DNA of 64,000 nucleotides from Pomphorhynchus laevis (GCA_012934845.2 WNNJ02000980.1:124001-188000); one strand, 5' to 3'. Shown: positions 50,696 through 60,860, counted from the stretch's first letter. Notes: generated from the letters alone by a model not told the origin. Numbers and translations are program-made.

Positions 50696-51246
50696 CGAAA
50701 TTTAATTCTGTTTATTTTGTAATATTTATTTTCTTAATTATAGTATGCGTTTGACAAAATTACAACTAAAATAAAAACTTTTAAGAAGACCGAGTTGCAA
50801 AAAGACTAATCTGTACAAAAACGATCATTTTTATAAATCAAAATTATCTAAAAGTAGGAATATCTATCTGTATTTAGAGTAATAAGATGGGAGGTAATAA
50901 TATTCCATTTATATCTGACTGATTTTTAAACTTATTTTAAATTAATATATAGTAAAAAAATAATATACACAGTTAGCTGATCTAACCATGAGAATTGATT
51001 AAAAATTCTAATTTTAAATTTTATCGCTATAAAAATATAAATTGTATAAATTATTTATTATTTATAATTATTTATTTTTATTTTTAATTTATATATAGAA
51101 TAAAATACGTCGACTCAGTTATCTGATATTATTATTCTTACAAAGCTTAGCCATAAGGCTATTTTGCCTGATCACAGTTAAAAAAATGATAAAACTAAAA
51201 AATAAGATAGGAAGAAAAAGAAGTCAACAAGCAAAAAAAATAAAAA
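50696..51246. other. LARP7 3' region and Penelope terminal motifs
   Basis: After an AT-rich 3' UTR two diverged copies of the terminal motif (CAGTTAGCTGATCTAA at 50,970; CGACTCAGTTATCTGAT at 51,110) occur, like those at the ends of permuted Penelope copies. No coding was recognised. Confidence 0.55.
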
Positions 51247-51570
51247 TCACTGCAAATATGTCCATGACTCGTTTCTCGTCTTCTTGATGATCCATGTCTT
51301 TAATAATTTTTTGAACAAATGCAGACTCCGGGCGGAAGCGATTTCCTCAGGCAGAGAATTCCAAATATTAAGTACCCTGTGCGACAGTCTCCAGCATTTT
51401 GGATACCTACCATGCCTTGTTTTATAGACAGTTTTGCTGTGACCTCTCAAAATCGATGAACGTAATGTGATCGAACCACTCGGATAACCGTCCAACCGGT
51501 GTACAAGTGCATACATTCCTATTAAGTCAAGAAACAAAAATCGTGATAACATCGGTTGAATTCTTAGCAA
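51247..51570 (-). pseudogene. CR1-like LINE ORF2 C-terminus
   Basis: LRGHSKTVYKTRHG and WRLSHRVLNIWNSLPEEI then FKKLLKTWI are the diagnostic end of CR1/Jockey ORF2. Confidence 0.8.
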
Positions 51571-51576
51571 ATATAA

Positions 51577-52371
51577 TCAAGATGCGTAATCCACTCTCGC
51601 ATTTGAACATAAACGAGAACCTCGCCTTAGGACTGACTCAATATCTGTCCTTTCTTGTTTGGTGACCGGGAAAGAAGCCTGAATTGCATACTCTAAATGC
51701 GGACGAACCAACGTGTTAAACAAATTTCTAAAGACATTAGTGGTAATCTTAAGGAATGAGTTCTTTACAATATATAGAGCACGATTAGCGCTTTTTATTG
51801 CTCTTTCACTATTAAGTTTAGTTTTTAATGATGCCTGCACAATAATTCCTAAATCCCTATGATGTGATACTTCAGTGAGAAGAACATCTCCGATATGATA
51901 TGTAAAATTACTGGATTTTTTACCCATCCTCATAAGTATACACTTATCAACGTTAAGATGTAATCCAGTAGAGCGGCACCAATCATGAACGCGATCCAAG
52001 TCTGCCTGTAAAGAATTACAGTCATCAATATCTCGTATAGCAGTCCAAATTTTAAGATCATCAGCGAATGCCAAGTGAGAGTTCTCAATACGTAAGAGTA
52101 AATCGTTAAGGAACGTGATAAATAATAGAGGATGTAATGCAGAACCTTGAGGGACACCTGTCGACATACTTCTTTCTGCAGATAAAGACTCACCAACTCT
52201 TACCTTAAACGTACGCAATGAAAGAAAATTTTCAATCCAAGAGCAGATTACACGAGGGACGCCGTAGTGAATTAAGAGTGACACAAGACCTTTATGTGGA
52301 ACACGATCAAAGGCTTTCGAAAAATCTAGAAATACGACGTCGAAACAAAGTCCTGAGCTAAGTACTTCCAT
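51577..52371 (-). pseudogene. CR1-like LINE RT palm and thumb
   Basis: VVFLDFSKAFDRVPHKGLVS (motif A), TGVPQGSALHPLLFITFLND (motif B; the usual GP replaced by HP) and LAFADDLKIW (catalytic ADD), followed by HHRDLGIIVQASLKTKLN and RPHLEYAIQASFPV. The palm is open over 264 codons. Confidence 0.85.
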
Positions 52372-52620
52372 CCAACTCTCTCGCGGTAAGCAAGTTAGAT
52401 AGGCCTTGTCTAAATCCGTGTTGAGAATCAGTAAGAATGCTGTTAAAGTTTAGATGCTCGAGTAGCCTTTTGGCAATAACTCGTTCTAGTAATTTAGAGA
52501 GAACACTGGTCAAACTGATAGGGCGAAAATCTAAACAAGCAGTTGCTGGCTGTTTTTTAGGGATTGGCACAACAATAGAAGACTTCCATATTGCAGGAAT
52601 CCACGAATTGATCAGGCTAA
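52358..52620 (-). pseudogene. CR1-like LINE RT fingers
   Basis: Residues ACLDFRPISLTSVLSKLLER and ILTDSQHGFRQGLSNLLTAR cover RT fingers up to the conserved QHGFR block. Confidence 0.8.
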
Positions 52621-52810
52621 ATGAAAATATATGAGCTAAAGCACTACTTACGGCAGGTCCAACCGCATTAATTTATGTTATGATTTAAATTATTATGATT
52701 TAAATTATTAAGATATGATTTAAATTATTAAAAAATATCATATGTTAATTTAAATTATCAATAAATAAAGAGGAGAAAAATCAAAAGTCAAATATTTTTT
52801 GTTTTCAAAT

Positions 52811-52838
52811 TTTCAACAACTTCTGCGGTCATCATCAG
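52811..52838 (-). promoter_or_regulatory. Hammerhead-core-like hairpin, left arm of fold-back
   Basis: On the minus strand CTGATGA, one base, GACC stem, loop, GGTT-type closing strand, then GAAA; the inverted copy of the motif at 53,472-53,499. Confidence 0.5.
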
Positions 52839-53038
52839 GAAAACGTCATTGCACATCTTACAAAAAACATATATATGTTTACAGGCTTTACTATGTAAAG
52901 CCTGCATCAAAATATTTAAATTTTCCGTTTTAGAACGATCACTCATTTATTCGTCTCCAACACGCGTTAAGACTATCATTTAGAAGCACTGGTTCTCACA
53001 GTACCGTATGTTGTAAACGTGGGCCTGGTATTTCTGGT

Positions 53039-53401
53039 TTGTTCAAAATTAAATCAAAATATAAAAAGATTAGAGGGATCTACCGTATACCGTGTAATGG
53101 TTGCGCGGCTTATTACGTAGGACAAACAGGTGAAAAACTTGCTGTTCGATTATTGGGTCACAAGCGGGCACTACGTCTTGGACATATCAACCCAGCGGTT
53201 TGGAATCACTTTGCCGCCAACGGCCATGACATAAATTTTGCCGGTGCAGAAATTATTGCCCACGAAAGTGATAAGTCTACAAAGCAAATAAAAGAGGCTA
53301 TCATATTGCGTTACCTTGATCCCGACAACAATTTCGAGGGAATTAAACCGGATGTGCCAACCCTTTTTATTACAAATGGCAAATTTATTTTTCCAGATTA
53401 A
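53039..53401 (+). CDS. GIY-YIG nuclease domain of a Penelope-like element
   Basis: The 120-residue frame opens FKIKSKYKKIRGIYRIPCNG (GIY strand) and continues CAAYYVGQTGEKLAVRLLGH (YVG strand, R and H helix), INPAVWNHFAANGHDINF and KEAIILRYLDP (conserved E), ending NGKFIFPD. All GIY-YIG signature residues are visible. It is an isolated domain without its RT and has an ATG by chance upstream. Confidence 0.88.
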   Translation: MFKIKSKYKKIRGIYRIPCNGCAAYYVGQTGEKLAVRLLGHKRALRLGHINPAVWNHFAANGHDINFAGAEIIAHESDKSTKQIKEAIILRYLDPDNNFEGIKPDVPTLFITNGKFIFPD

Positions 53402-53471
53402 CTTCCGATATGTTTCTTCCGGATTTGGTTTGGCAATATATGTTTGTTGTAATGTGTGCAATGACGTTTTC

Positions 53472-53499
53472 CTGATGATGACCGCAGAAGTGGTTGAAA
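53472..53499 (+). promoter_or_regulatory. Hammerhead-core-like hairpin, right arm of fold-back
   Basis: CTGATGA, one base, stem GACC/GGTT with an eight-base loop, then GAAA. Confidence 0.5.
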
Positions 53500-53616
53500 A
53501 TTTGAAAACAAAAATTAGTTGACTTTTCTTGATATTTCTCCTATTTTAAAATGGAGTCTGCTTACACAATAATAAATAAAGAGGACGTAGTCCCTTTAAA
53601 CACAGTCTGTCCGTAT

Positions 53617-54175
53617 TCATGTGAGTCCTGAGAGATGACTGAACAATTGTGCCAAGGTCACGGTGCGAGTTGCTGTACATACGATACTAGGGCCTAACAT
53701 GTAACTAGCTGCTATATTATTTCGACCAACATGCAAATGAACACACTTACCTACATTTAGTATGAGTTCTGATCGAACACACCAATCGTAAATAATATTT
53801 AAATCCCGTTTCAATATATGTATATCGCTTATGGTGAAATTACAGACCAGATCTTAAGGTCATCGGCAAAAGCCAAATACGAACAATGCAACTTTTTTAC
53901 TAACGTATTTATGTAGGTATTAAAAAGTAAAGGGCCAAAATAGTACCTTGAGGTGCACCTGATGCAACTGAACGAGGTAATGAAAAGCTTGATCCCACAC
54001 GAACACGACAAGAACTCTGCGTTATAAATGTGTAAAGCCATTTAACGACCATCGGATCTACATTACAGTCTACAAGCACTTCAATAAGATTTTCATGACA
54101 TATACAGTCAAATGCTCTACTGAAGTCAATAAAGACACAATCAACTGCTATTCCATCAGACACTTCATCAATCCA
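53617..54175 (-). pseudogene. CR1-like LINE RT palm
   Basis: VDCVFIDFSRAFDCICHENL (motif A), VASGAPQGTI (motif B), SYLAFADDLKIW (catalytic ADD) and LILNVGKCVHLHVG, with one frame change inside motif B near 53,950. Confidence 0.82.
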
Positions 54176-54189
54176 AAGTAATCACAAAG

Positions 54190-55650
54190 TAATCAAATCA
54201 ACTAACAGAGTCTACGTATTTAATATAATTATAAACTAAACAAAACATAATAATGCTAAATCAAAATTTAATAATTAAATAATAAAATAAATAATTGTTA
54301 TAAGATTTTTTATAATTTAAATCAAGTTAAAATAAAAATTTTAAAATTTAAAATAAAAGTCATTTTTATGAATTGACTAATAAATAACAGACGTTGTATC
54401 AGAATAAGAATTAGAGGTCATCAGGAGGAACTGCTATGCTATCAGGTTTCGGCCCCTAACTCCTCTACCCAACATAGCAGCGGGGCCAAATACATGCTAA
54501 TGGATGTATTTCCTCTGAAATAACTATCTAGTACCTTATTCTAATACAAAGTATATTATTTATTATCCATCCATAAAAATTTGCCACTTAAGAGTTTAAA
54601 TTTATTCTTTATATTATTGTGTTGATTTATATATTTTACTATTTTCTGCTTGATGTTATTTTTATAGTAACCTAGTTTAAAATATGTATCTATTAAATTA
54701 TTTAAATGATTTTGAAGAAAGCCAATATCATTACATATTGTTGCAATTCTTAAAATTTCATTATTTAATGTATTATATTTTATATTATATGGTATGCATG
54801 AATGCTCATGCAAAAATATGTTTCTTGTAAATTTAAATATGTCATCTTTACGATATAAATTAATAGTAGTTTTAGTTAATGTTAATTTAATGTTCATATC
54901 TAGATATACACCTTCTTTATCATTAATATTGGTTTTGTTAAGAATAAGGCTTTCTGGATAAATGTGCTCACTAATTGAATAAAAATTATTAGAATTAAAT
55001 ACACATATATCATCAATGTATCGAAACATATATTTCATATATTTATATTGTTTAGATTTAGTTTTTACACAGTTATGAACAAATTCATATTCTATAAAGC
55101 TTAAAAACAAGTCAGCTATAATTGGGCTACAATTACTTCCCATTGGAACACCTTTTACTTGTCTAAATATAGATGTCCCTACTTTTAAATAATTTTGATT
55201 TATCAAAATATTTAAGGATTCTATTAATTCAATTTTATCCATATATTTATATTTACTTGATGGCTTAATTTTTGTTAGATAGGCGTTATAATTATTATAA
55301 CATATATATGTATATCTTTTTCCGAATATAAGGTTAATTAATTTTACTAACGCTTCTTTAATATCTACTAAATCTAGATTTGTATAAAGCGTACTAAAAT
55401 CGTATGTATTTATATTTTGAAAATTTATTCCTTTTGTCTGTTCTAAAAATTCTTTTGTAGAATTAATACTGAAATAGTGTTTTATACCAGTATTAATTTC
55501 GATTACCTTGCAATATTTTTTAAAATGTGCTTTAATTACTTTAAGTATTTTATTCATATAGACAGAAAGTGGTTTTAATGTACATTTAAACGCACTACAT
55601 ATGAACCTAGGTTTTATTGGAATTTTATGTAATTTTGTGTTGATTTATAT
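54190..55650 (-). mobile_element. Permuted Penelope-like element, copy with open RT
   Basis: On the minus strand: an open RT ORF (54,556-55,557), a stop, and a 3' UTR with the conserved GGTTTCGGCCCCTAACTC block (complement) ending near 54,200 at a TAGACTCTGTTAGTTGATT-like motif. The N-terminal nuclease is absent, so the copy is 5'-truncated. It sits inside a CR1-like LINE. High similarity to 35,040-37,480 shows recent spread of the family. Confidence 0.85.
54556..55557 (-). CDS. Permuted Penelope-like reverse transcriptase, intact domain
   Basis: The 333-residue frame starts MNKILKVIKAHFKKYCKVIE and holds YDFSTLYTNLDLVDIKEALV (motif A), FRQVKGVPMGSNCSPIIADL (motif B), MFRYIDDICVFNS (catalytic IDD) and YLDMNIKLTLTKTTINLYRK, ending SGKFLWMDNK. 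It covers the whole RT of Penelope type. The missing upstream nuclease and linker are known from 36,429-37,480. No stop interrupts the RT, so this is a young copy. Confidence 0.9.
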   Translation of the reverse strand: MNKILKVIKAHFKKYCKVIEINTGIKHYFSINSTKEFLEQTKGINFQNINTYDFSTLYTNLDLVDIKEALVKLINLIFGKRYTYICYNNYNAYLTKIKPSSKYKYMDKIELIESLNILINQNYLKVGTSIFRQVKGVPMGSNCSPIIADLFLSFIEYEFVHNCVKTKSKQYKYMKYMFRYIDDICVFNSNNFYSISEHIYPESLILNKTNINDKEGVYLDMNIKLTLTKTTINLYRKDDIFKFTRNIFLHEHSCIPYNIKYNTLNNEILRIATICNDIGFLQNHLNNLIDTYFKLGYYKNNIKQKIVKYINQHNNIKNKFKLLSGKFLWMDNK

Positions 55651-55679
55651 ATTTTACTGTTAGAATATTTACTATTTAA

Positions 55680-56294
55680 ATTAGACAAGCACGATCTTCC
55701 AACGTGAATCCATGCTGACGTGGGTCTAGTTGGTTTGACTGGTGCAATAAGTTAAATATCTACATATTTATAGATAATGTGTTCGAAAATTTTACTAACA
55801 ACACTAGTTAAGTTCACGGGTTTATAATTTTCGGGATTGGGCATATCACCCTGGTTGAAAACAGGAATTACAGTTGCAAATTTCTAATCTAGTGGTAGTT
55901 CGCATTTATCAATTGACATTTGAAACAACTCAGTGAATACCGAGGCCAGCACGGACCTTAAAGCTCGAAGCAGGTAGAAATGTATGTCATCAGGATCATG
56001 AGATGAATGTATCGATAATCGATCATACTCTATATAGACAGAAGATTGTGAAACTACAAAACGCTTTAACATGAACGTGTTTTCTTTTCTAATATTGTCA
56101 CTATGTTTGTTAGTGGAGTTCTTTGCATCGAGCATAAACAAATCCGCGAATGCTTCAGAAATATCTGCCTGCGAATCAGCAAGCAATTCATCACACCTTA
56201 AAGACGATATAAGATATCTTGTACACTTATTCTGCGAATATATGACCAAAATACGTTCCGGGTTATAAATAAATAAAGACTTTATTAAATACAC
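55680..56294 (-). pseudogene. CR1-like LINE pre-RT and fingers
   Basis: ISEAFADLFMLDAKN, SHDPDDIHFYLLRALRSVLA and FQMSIDKCELPLD form the segment leading into the RT fingers. Further minus-strand residues to 55,680 end at RSCLSNL, beside the Penelope insertion. Confidence 0.75.
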
Positions 56295-56475
56295 CGAAAT
56301 ATAGCATGCAAGAATAAAAAAAGTAGGTCATAACAAATTCAGATAAAAAAATCACAGAATTTCCACTTCATTTTTCTTCATCTTCCCTTTCTCTTTCATG
56401 GCCTCAGGTCAATGGGGATCTGAGCCCACCAACCGATCCAACACGCCGCCTTTCGACTGAACCACCCGGGGTCTT

Positions 56476-57600
56476 TCACCCCCCCCGAAGAATCCAATCG
56501 AGACGGACTATGCTGGGTAAACGAGAGACGAGGAGCTTAAGAAACCTTAGCCTTTGCTCTGAGGTACGTTCTCTAGAAAAGAAGACTAATCCCGAGATAG
56601 CCCAAGTGCCCCAGAGGCGCACCTGGGCTTTCCCTTTCAATGACAGATGTTGAGCCCGTTTCAGGGCCCACCTAGCTTTCTTCAGGATACATTTGAATCT
56701 ATCCAGATAGGCTTTCGCCGACCAGTTCACCGTAACGGTGAACCCCAGGTATTTTACTCGACTTGTAAAGGTGGGGAGTGGTTCAGAGGCGAATATGGAG
56801 GAGAGCGCAGAGAGTGCTAGTCTCTTAAGTTTTTTCTTTGTTGCAGGAAAGCCATGAAAGACTACCACCTGCGATTTTGCAGAGTTTAAAATAAGATCGG
56901 ATTGGGGTAGCTGGTCTTTTAATCTTGAAAAGAAACGGCTGATGTCAGAGACTACGTCTTTACACCTGCGACCAGTGAACAGGGCTCTGGTGTCATCAGC
57001 GTATACCACTAGACGTTGTTCGCGTTTAAATATTTTGAATAATTTAATGGAGGCAGCAAGGTATAAGATAGGAGAAAGTGGGGAACCTTGAAGCACACCC
57101 GTAATAGGGTAGAACTGACGCGCATCTGGGTCGTCTTCATAGTAAAATCGCTTGGTATACAGCAGGATCTCCAATCGGTTCACAATTCTTGCAGGCAACC
57201 CAAGGGACATGAGTGAAGAGATCACAAAAGGAATGGAGATGCGGTCAAATGCAGCAGAAAAGTCAAGGAAAACATCCACAACTAGACGATGGATATTATC
57301 CCGACAAAACTGCTCCACCTCACCAACTGCTGAATGGACCGAGCGACCTTTGACGAACCCATGAAAACCTGGAGGGATCAAATTACGCCTACTTAAATGG
57401 TCGCGGATTTTACTCGCAAGCGCTTTTTCGTAAATCGACACGAGGGCGTTTTGAATCGAAATGGGTCGCAGATCTTTAGGGCATGAGCAGGATTTTTTCT
57501 TAGGAATAAAAACACGCTTACTAATATTAGTGCCTGCTACATCGGATGGGGAGGCTAAAAGCATTGTGACGGCCACCTCTCTTCTCTGATCAGCTGTCAA
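56476..57600 (-). CDS. LINE reverse transcriptase (I/R1-like)
   Basis: The 374-residue frame has VFIPKKKSCSCPKDLRPISI (fingers), FHGFVKGRSVHSAVGEVEQF, VDVFLDFSAAFDRISIPFVI (motif A), VLQGSPLSPILYLAASIKLF (motif B) and LVVYADDTRALF (catalytic ADD), then YLGFTVTVNWSAKAYLDRF in the thumb. It ends DWILRGG. The upstream segment linking to the endonuclease (57,601-58,126) is in broken frames. Confidence 0.88.
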   Translation of the reverse strand: MTADQRREVAVTMLLASPSDVAGTNISKRVFIPKKKSCSCPKDLRPISIQNALVSIYEKALASKIRDHLSRRNLIPPGFHGFVKGRSVHSAVGEVEQFCRDNIHRLVVDVFLDFSAAFDRISIPFVISSLMSLGLPARIVNRLEILLYTKRFYYEDDPDARQFYPITGVLQGSPLSPILYLAASIKLFKIFKREQRLVVYADDTRALFTGRRCKDVVSDISRFFSRLKDQLPQSDLILNSAKSQVVVFHGFPATKKKLKRLALSALSSIFASEPLPTFTSRVKYLGFTVTVNWSAKAYLDRFKCILKKARWALKRAQHLSLKGKAQVRLWGTWAISGLVFFSRERTSEQRLRFLKLLVSRLPSIVRLDWILRGG

Positions 57601-58126
57601 AAGCTGACAGACCCGAGAAGAAAGTGGAACGACGGATTTGGAGATGCCCGGGAGTGAACCCCAGGAGTTAAGGATATCCGTAACAGATAGATCCCTACTC
57701 CTGAAGTTACACCAAGGCGGGATTGGTTGAGGTGATTGAGTATCTCTATAGTTGTGTAGGGCTAGTGTGACTCCTCCAAAACTTTATTTATTCCCTATCC
57801 AACCCAATGCTCTATCCTTCCATCAACAAACTTCTCCTTCTTGAAAATCTTCCAAAAAAAGACTGAGAAGGATTAAGGCGAGCAATACTCGTCCTATCCC
57901 TACTCAGCTGGAACCTATATCTAGTGCTTTAGTATTCATTCGAGAGAGCCTGTCTGGTGGAAACAGAGAGATTAGGGAGGTTAAGCAATTTCGATAGGAC
58001 CTTGAGTTTCGTCGGAGTGGGATTGTATATACGACCTTTATAGGTAGTCGATAAAATCGCGGTAGCTTGCGAAAAGAGGTAAGTATTAAATTTGGTCAAA
58101 CTCTCATTTCCTATAATGGAAAAGAG

Positions 58127-58790
58127 TTAGATAGCCGCTTGAAAGAGGGCCCCTCTTTGGTCATGAGATGTGGACAATTTCTGGCGCGACTGCTCCGTGC
58201 AGAGGGGTTTTAACGACCACCTCGAGTGAAGCAATAAAATGTCGAGGATAGAATTTGTTGATGTGCAATGAAAGGTAGGTGACGGGGGTTTGTGAATAAG
58301 ATAACCGTTCCTAGCTCTGCAAAGTGCTGCATTGATCCAACGACCAGTTCTGTCATTGAAATCCCCAAGTATCATGTCATAAACGCTGTCAATAATACTA
58401 TCCAAGAGGTCACGGTTCTTGTGAATTTTCTCCTGGATGGATGTAGACATTGGCTAGACTTAGGCGTTTACCGTTCTTACTGAGTGAAACTACTAAACAA
58501 GAAAGGGCTGGACATTAGTAGTTTAATAGGAGGGAGGACCTTAAGGAGCACTTAACTAAGGTCAAGAGTCCTTGAGATAAAAAGGAGTGAGGTGGGGTTA
58601 TGTACGGAGTATAGTGGGAACATATATGCTTTGGGATAAATCGAGTAATGTCCTTGGGGAGACGGATAGACCGCGTATCCTGAAGGACTATAACATCTGC
58701 ATCTTTGCAAGATAGAAGTCTAAGGGCGGAAGCACCTTTCGAGTTCCACTGAAGGATATTCAGTGAAAAATGCTCACGAGTACTCTGCAT
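58127..58790 (-). pseudogene. LINE endonuclease fragments (I/R1-like)
   Basis: LNILQWNSKGASALRLL and VIVLQDTR (first strand and catalytic E-equivalent replaced by D, 58,515-58,790), then DMILGDFNDRTGRW (GDFN) and NSILDILLL (58,127-58,450). The SDH end reads STSHDQRG. A deletion joins the two parts. Confidence 0.8.
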
Positions 58791-58918
58791 TGTGATGGAT
58801 TAGCTGGATGGGGGATTGCCCACATAGACAGAGCTAGGTGCAGGAAGGTTGCCCTTCCCACCACTAGCCCTCTCAAGGGAAGGTACTTGCCCCTGGGCAA
58901 TATCATCATTTCCCTTAG

Positions 58919-59724
58919 TCATACGTCGAATAAGCTTCCCGATCTTGATCGGGGGACGGCATGGGCCGAAGCCCCTCTCTTTTTTGACTCTGGAAGAACA
59001 GATGCCACTAGAATCGTGGGATTCGTGTTGATAGCACCCACAGCCATTTGTATAAAGTTTTCCAACCTTCTATGCGACTCTTCTATCTTTATATCCATCA
59101 ACCGGGATATCTCTGAATCGTCCATGCGCGGTGCGGCCACACAAGAGAAGGAAGTTGTAGGTTTAACCGGACGAATAAAAAGGCTTCTGTACGCCTGGAA
59201 CTTACTGCAGCTCCTGCGCCATGCAGGATGGCTCCCCCGCAGTTTGAATATGATGGGGAGGGGCGAGCAACGGTCATTCGACGGCAGAGATAGACAAGAG
59301 GCTGATTTACAGATACCATATGGAGGGATCCCACTGCAGCTGGAAGTCCAGTGCCCCCATTTGTGACATCGGCTGCACTGGGGGTAGGTTAATTCGTATA
59401 TTTCGGTTATTGATAAACGAATGTTGAATTCCATAAACGGGTTGGATGACGATTTTGATAGAGTTTCAGCTATCTCCACTGGCGCAGTACAAAAGCCAAC
59501 TGGGATAGGGTTCCCACCCTACCCACGATTAGTCTCAGACTAGAAACTTCGAAAGTCGCCATAAACGATTGCTTTTCATCTTCATCCATTGAACATGGTA
59601 GATTAGTAACTTTGATCGAAGCCAGGATAGGCTTTATGGTAAGTTCACCGAACTCTTTAAAATTCTCGGAAAAATATTCCGCGTATTTCATTGCGAGATC
59701 AGATGATACAAAAGAAATTTTCAC
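58919..59724 (-). pseudogene. LINE ORF1, gag-type with zinc knuckle
   Basis: Two frames: 59,470-59,724 (MKISFVSSDLAMKYAEYFSE, an RRM-like or gag-like half) and 58,919-59,479 with CSRCHKWGHWTSSC, a CCHC knuckle, followed by a helical region (DSEISRLMDIKIEESHRRLE). This layout is usual for I and R1 group ORF1. One frame change lies near 59,475. Confidence 0.75.
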
Positions 59725-59740
59725 ATCGGAGGGTGTATCT

Positions 59741-60529
59741 TTACAGAATTAAATAAAATCCTGTTCTTATATAGAAGCGAGAAATTTCTCAGAAATTTAT
59801 TGTACAGTTGATCCCTTTCTATAGGTCTTGTTACTTTTATTAAAATCAAGTTTCTCTTTTTAGGGATGGGAGAAGCACCTCCCCATCGCATAAAGATAAC
59901 AAAACATTACTGACCTAATCGATGTGACGTTGAGTTGAAGAGCATTCAATACAAACATCTTTTTTCGGTTGGAATTCTGTTAGAATTTGCTTGAAATTGA
60001 ACATTGTTTGATCCTCCGACAATTTGTTCGCTCGTGCACATTTTTGTATGAATGTTCGGGGTTGAATTAATTGAATTAATTATATTACATTCGTAGATTA
60101 TACGCTATAGAGTCGTCAAGAATGTTTCGCTCTGTTGCCAGATCAAAGAGCGAAACAGCGAAAATTTCAATATGTTTTAATGAAATTATTTCTGTTACCA
60201 AACGTCATCATTTTCTATTTCCTTAATGCACATAGACTAAAATGTCTTGACGAAATTTTTTGTTAAACCTGATTCTTGTATAACTAAATACTAAAGAAAA
60301 ACACATCAGGGATTACATTAACACTATTTAAAATGGTAGAATGACTCATTGTATTTAATATCAATTTTAATTTAAATGATTGTCATTGTAGTACATTTAA
60401 TACAGATTAACTGACTAACGTATTAATTGTTATTTTATTATGGATTGTTTAATAAAGCCCCTGTTGGTTTATTACAATTTATTAGACAATTGAAGATGGA
60501 AAATCGATTGATAGTTGTTCAAGCTGTAC
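59741..60529. other. AT-rich spacer, nothing recognised
   Basis: AT-rich sequence between the LINE and the gag relic. It may include the leader of the LTR element. No LTR boundaries could be fixed. Confidence 0.45.
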
Positions 60530-60860
60530 AATGGACAAGCTTCTCAAGCCAGACGTCCCCAATTGACTAAGGATACAATCGACACTGAAACTCATTGACA
60601 ACATTGGAAGAAGCGCCTTATCTCGTTCATGACAAATATCGAAAATTTACAGGATGGACATAAATTACCTTTGCTAACAAACCTGGTCACAAGCGAATTG
60701 TTCCGATTCATCGAGTCATGTCGAACGTTCGACGAAGCGCTCGCCGCGTTAGAAGTACTCTTCGTTAATAATAATACAAATTTATTTAATGTGGCAAATG
60801 CGTACAAGCTGTACGCTTACAAGTCCACAAACAAAAATGAGAAAGTCAAGCAGTTAAATT
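60530..60860 (+). mobile_element. Ty3/gypsy-type gag fragment (fossil)
   Basis: Plus-strand gag start (MDKLLKPDVP) and the capsid-region block FIESCRTFDEALAALEVLFV are recognisable. The fragment is broken, with a small number of lesions, and is cut on the right by insertion of the LINE at 60,846-64,000. It may belong to the same LTR family as the integrase at 1-892, but that cannot be tested here. Confidence 0.7.

Larger units (their letters stand above)
51247..52670 (-). mobile_element. CR1-like LINE, RT part, 5'-truncated
   Basis: Minus-strand order from about 52,670: PIPKKQPAT...DFRPISLTSV (52,358-52,570), RT core (51,577-52,371), C-terminus (51,247-51,570). Frame changes at about 52,365 and 51,573 break it. 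The endonuclease is absent. It resembles the LINEs at 5110-6615 and 53,600-56,290 but is a separate subfamily. Confidence 0.82.
52676..53555. mobile_element. Penelope-like 3' end with inverted terminal repeats
   Basis: About 95-base inverted repeats (52,773-52,867 and 53,452-53,552) enclose a plus-strand GIY-YIG ORF. Each repeat carries the CTGATGA...GAAA hairpin in the outward orientation. AT-rich small direct repeats with GATTTAAATTATTA precede it (52,680-52,740). The reverse transcriptase is absent, so the copy is 5'-truncated. It belongs to the same subfamily as the fold-back pair at 17,690-18,815. Confidence 0.85.
53600..56295 (-). mobile_element. CR1-like LINE interrupted by a permuted Penelope insertion
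   Basis: Minus-strand parts before (55,680-56,294) and after (53,600-54,185) the Penelope copy belong to one LINE: pre-RT and fingers with QHGFTLGRSCLSNL at about 55,690-55,730, then FIDFSRAFDCICH (motif A) and SGAPQGTI, LAFADDLKIW on the other side. The LINE was thus in place before the Penelope element. It lacks the endonuclease and the C-terminal end. Confidence 0.82.
56300..59740 (-). mobile_element. I/R1-group-like LINE with gag-type ORF1, broken
   Basis: From 59,740 on the minus strand: ORF1 with a zinc knuckle (58,919-59,724), endonuclease pieces (58,127-58,790), an open RT (56,476-57,600) and a 3' end near 56,300. A knuckle-bearing ORF1 and the RT style (HGFVKGRSVHSA, GSPLSPILY) suggest the I/Jockey/R1 side of the LINE tree, distinct from the CR1-like copies. 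GC content is higher than in neighbours. Confidence 0.78.

Noticed and set aside
57152-59366. Plus-strand ORFs of 60-198 codons over the I/R1-like LINE
   Set aside because: They lie antisense to its ORF1, nuclease and RT, whose motifs explain the openness.
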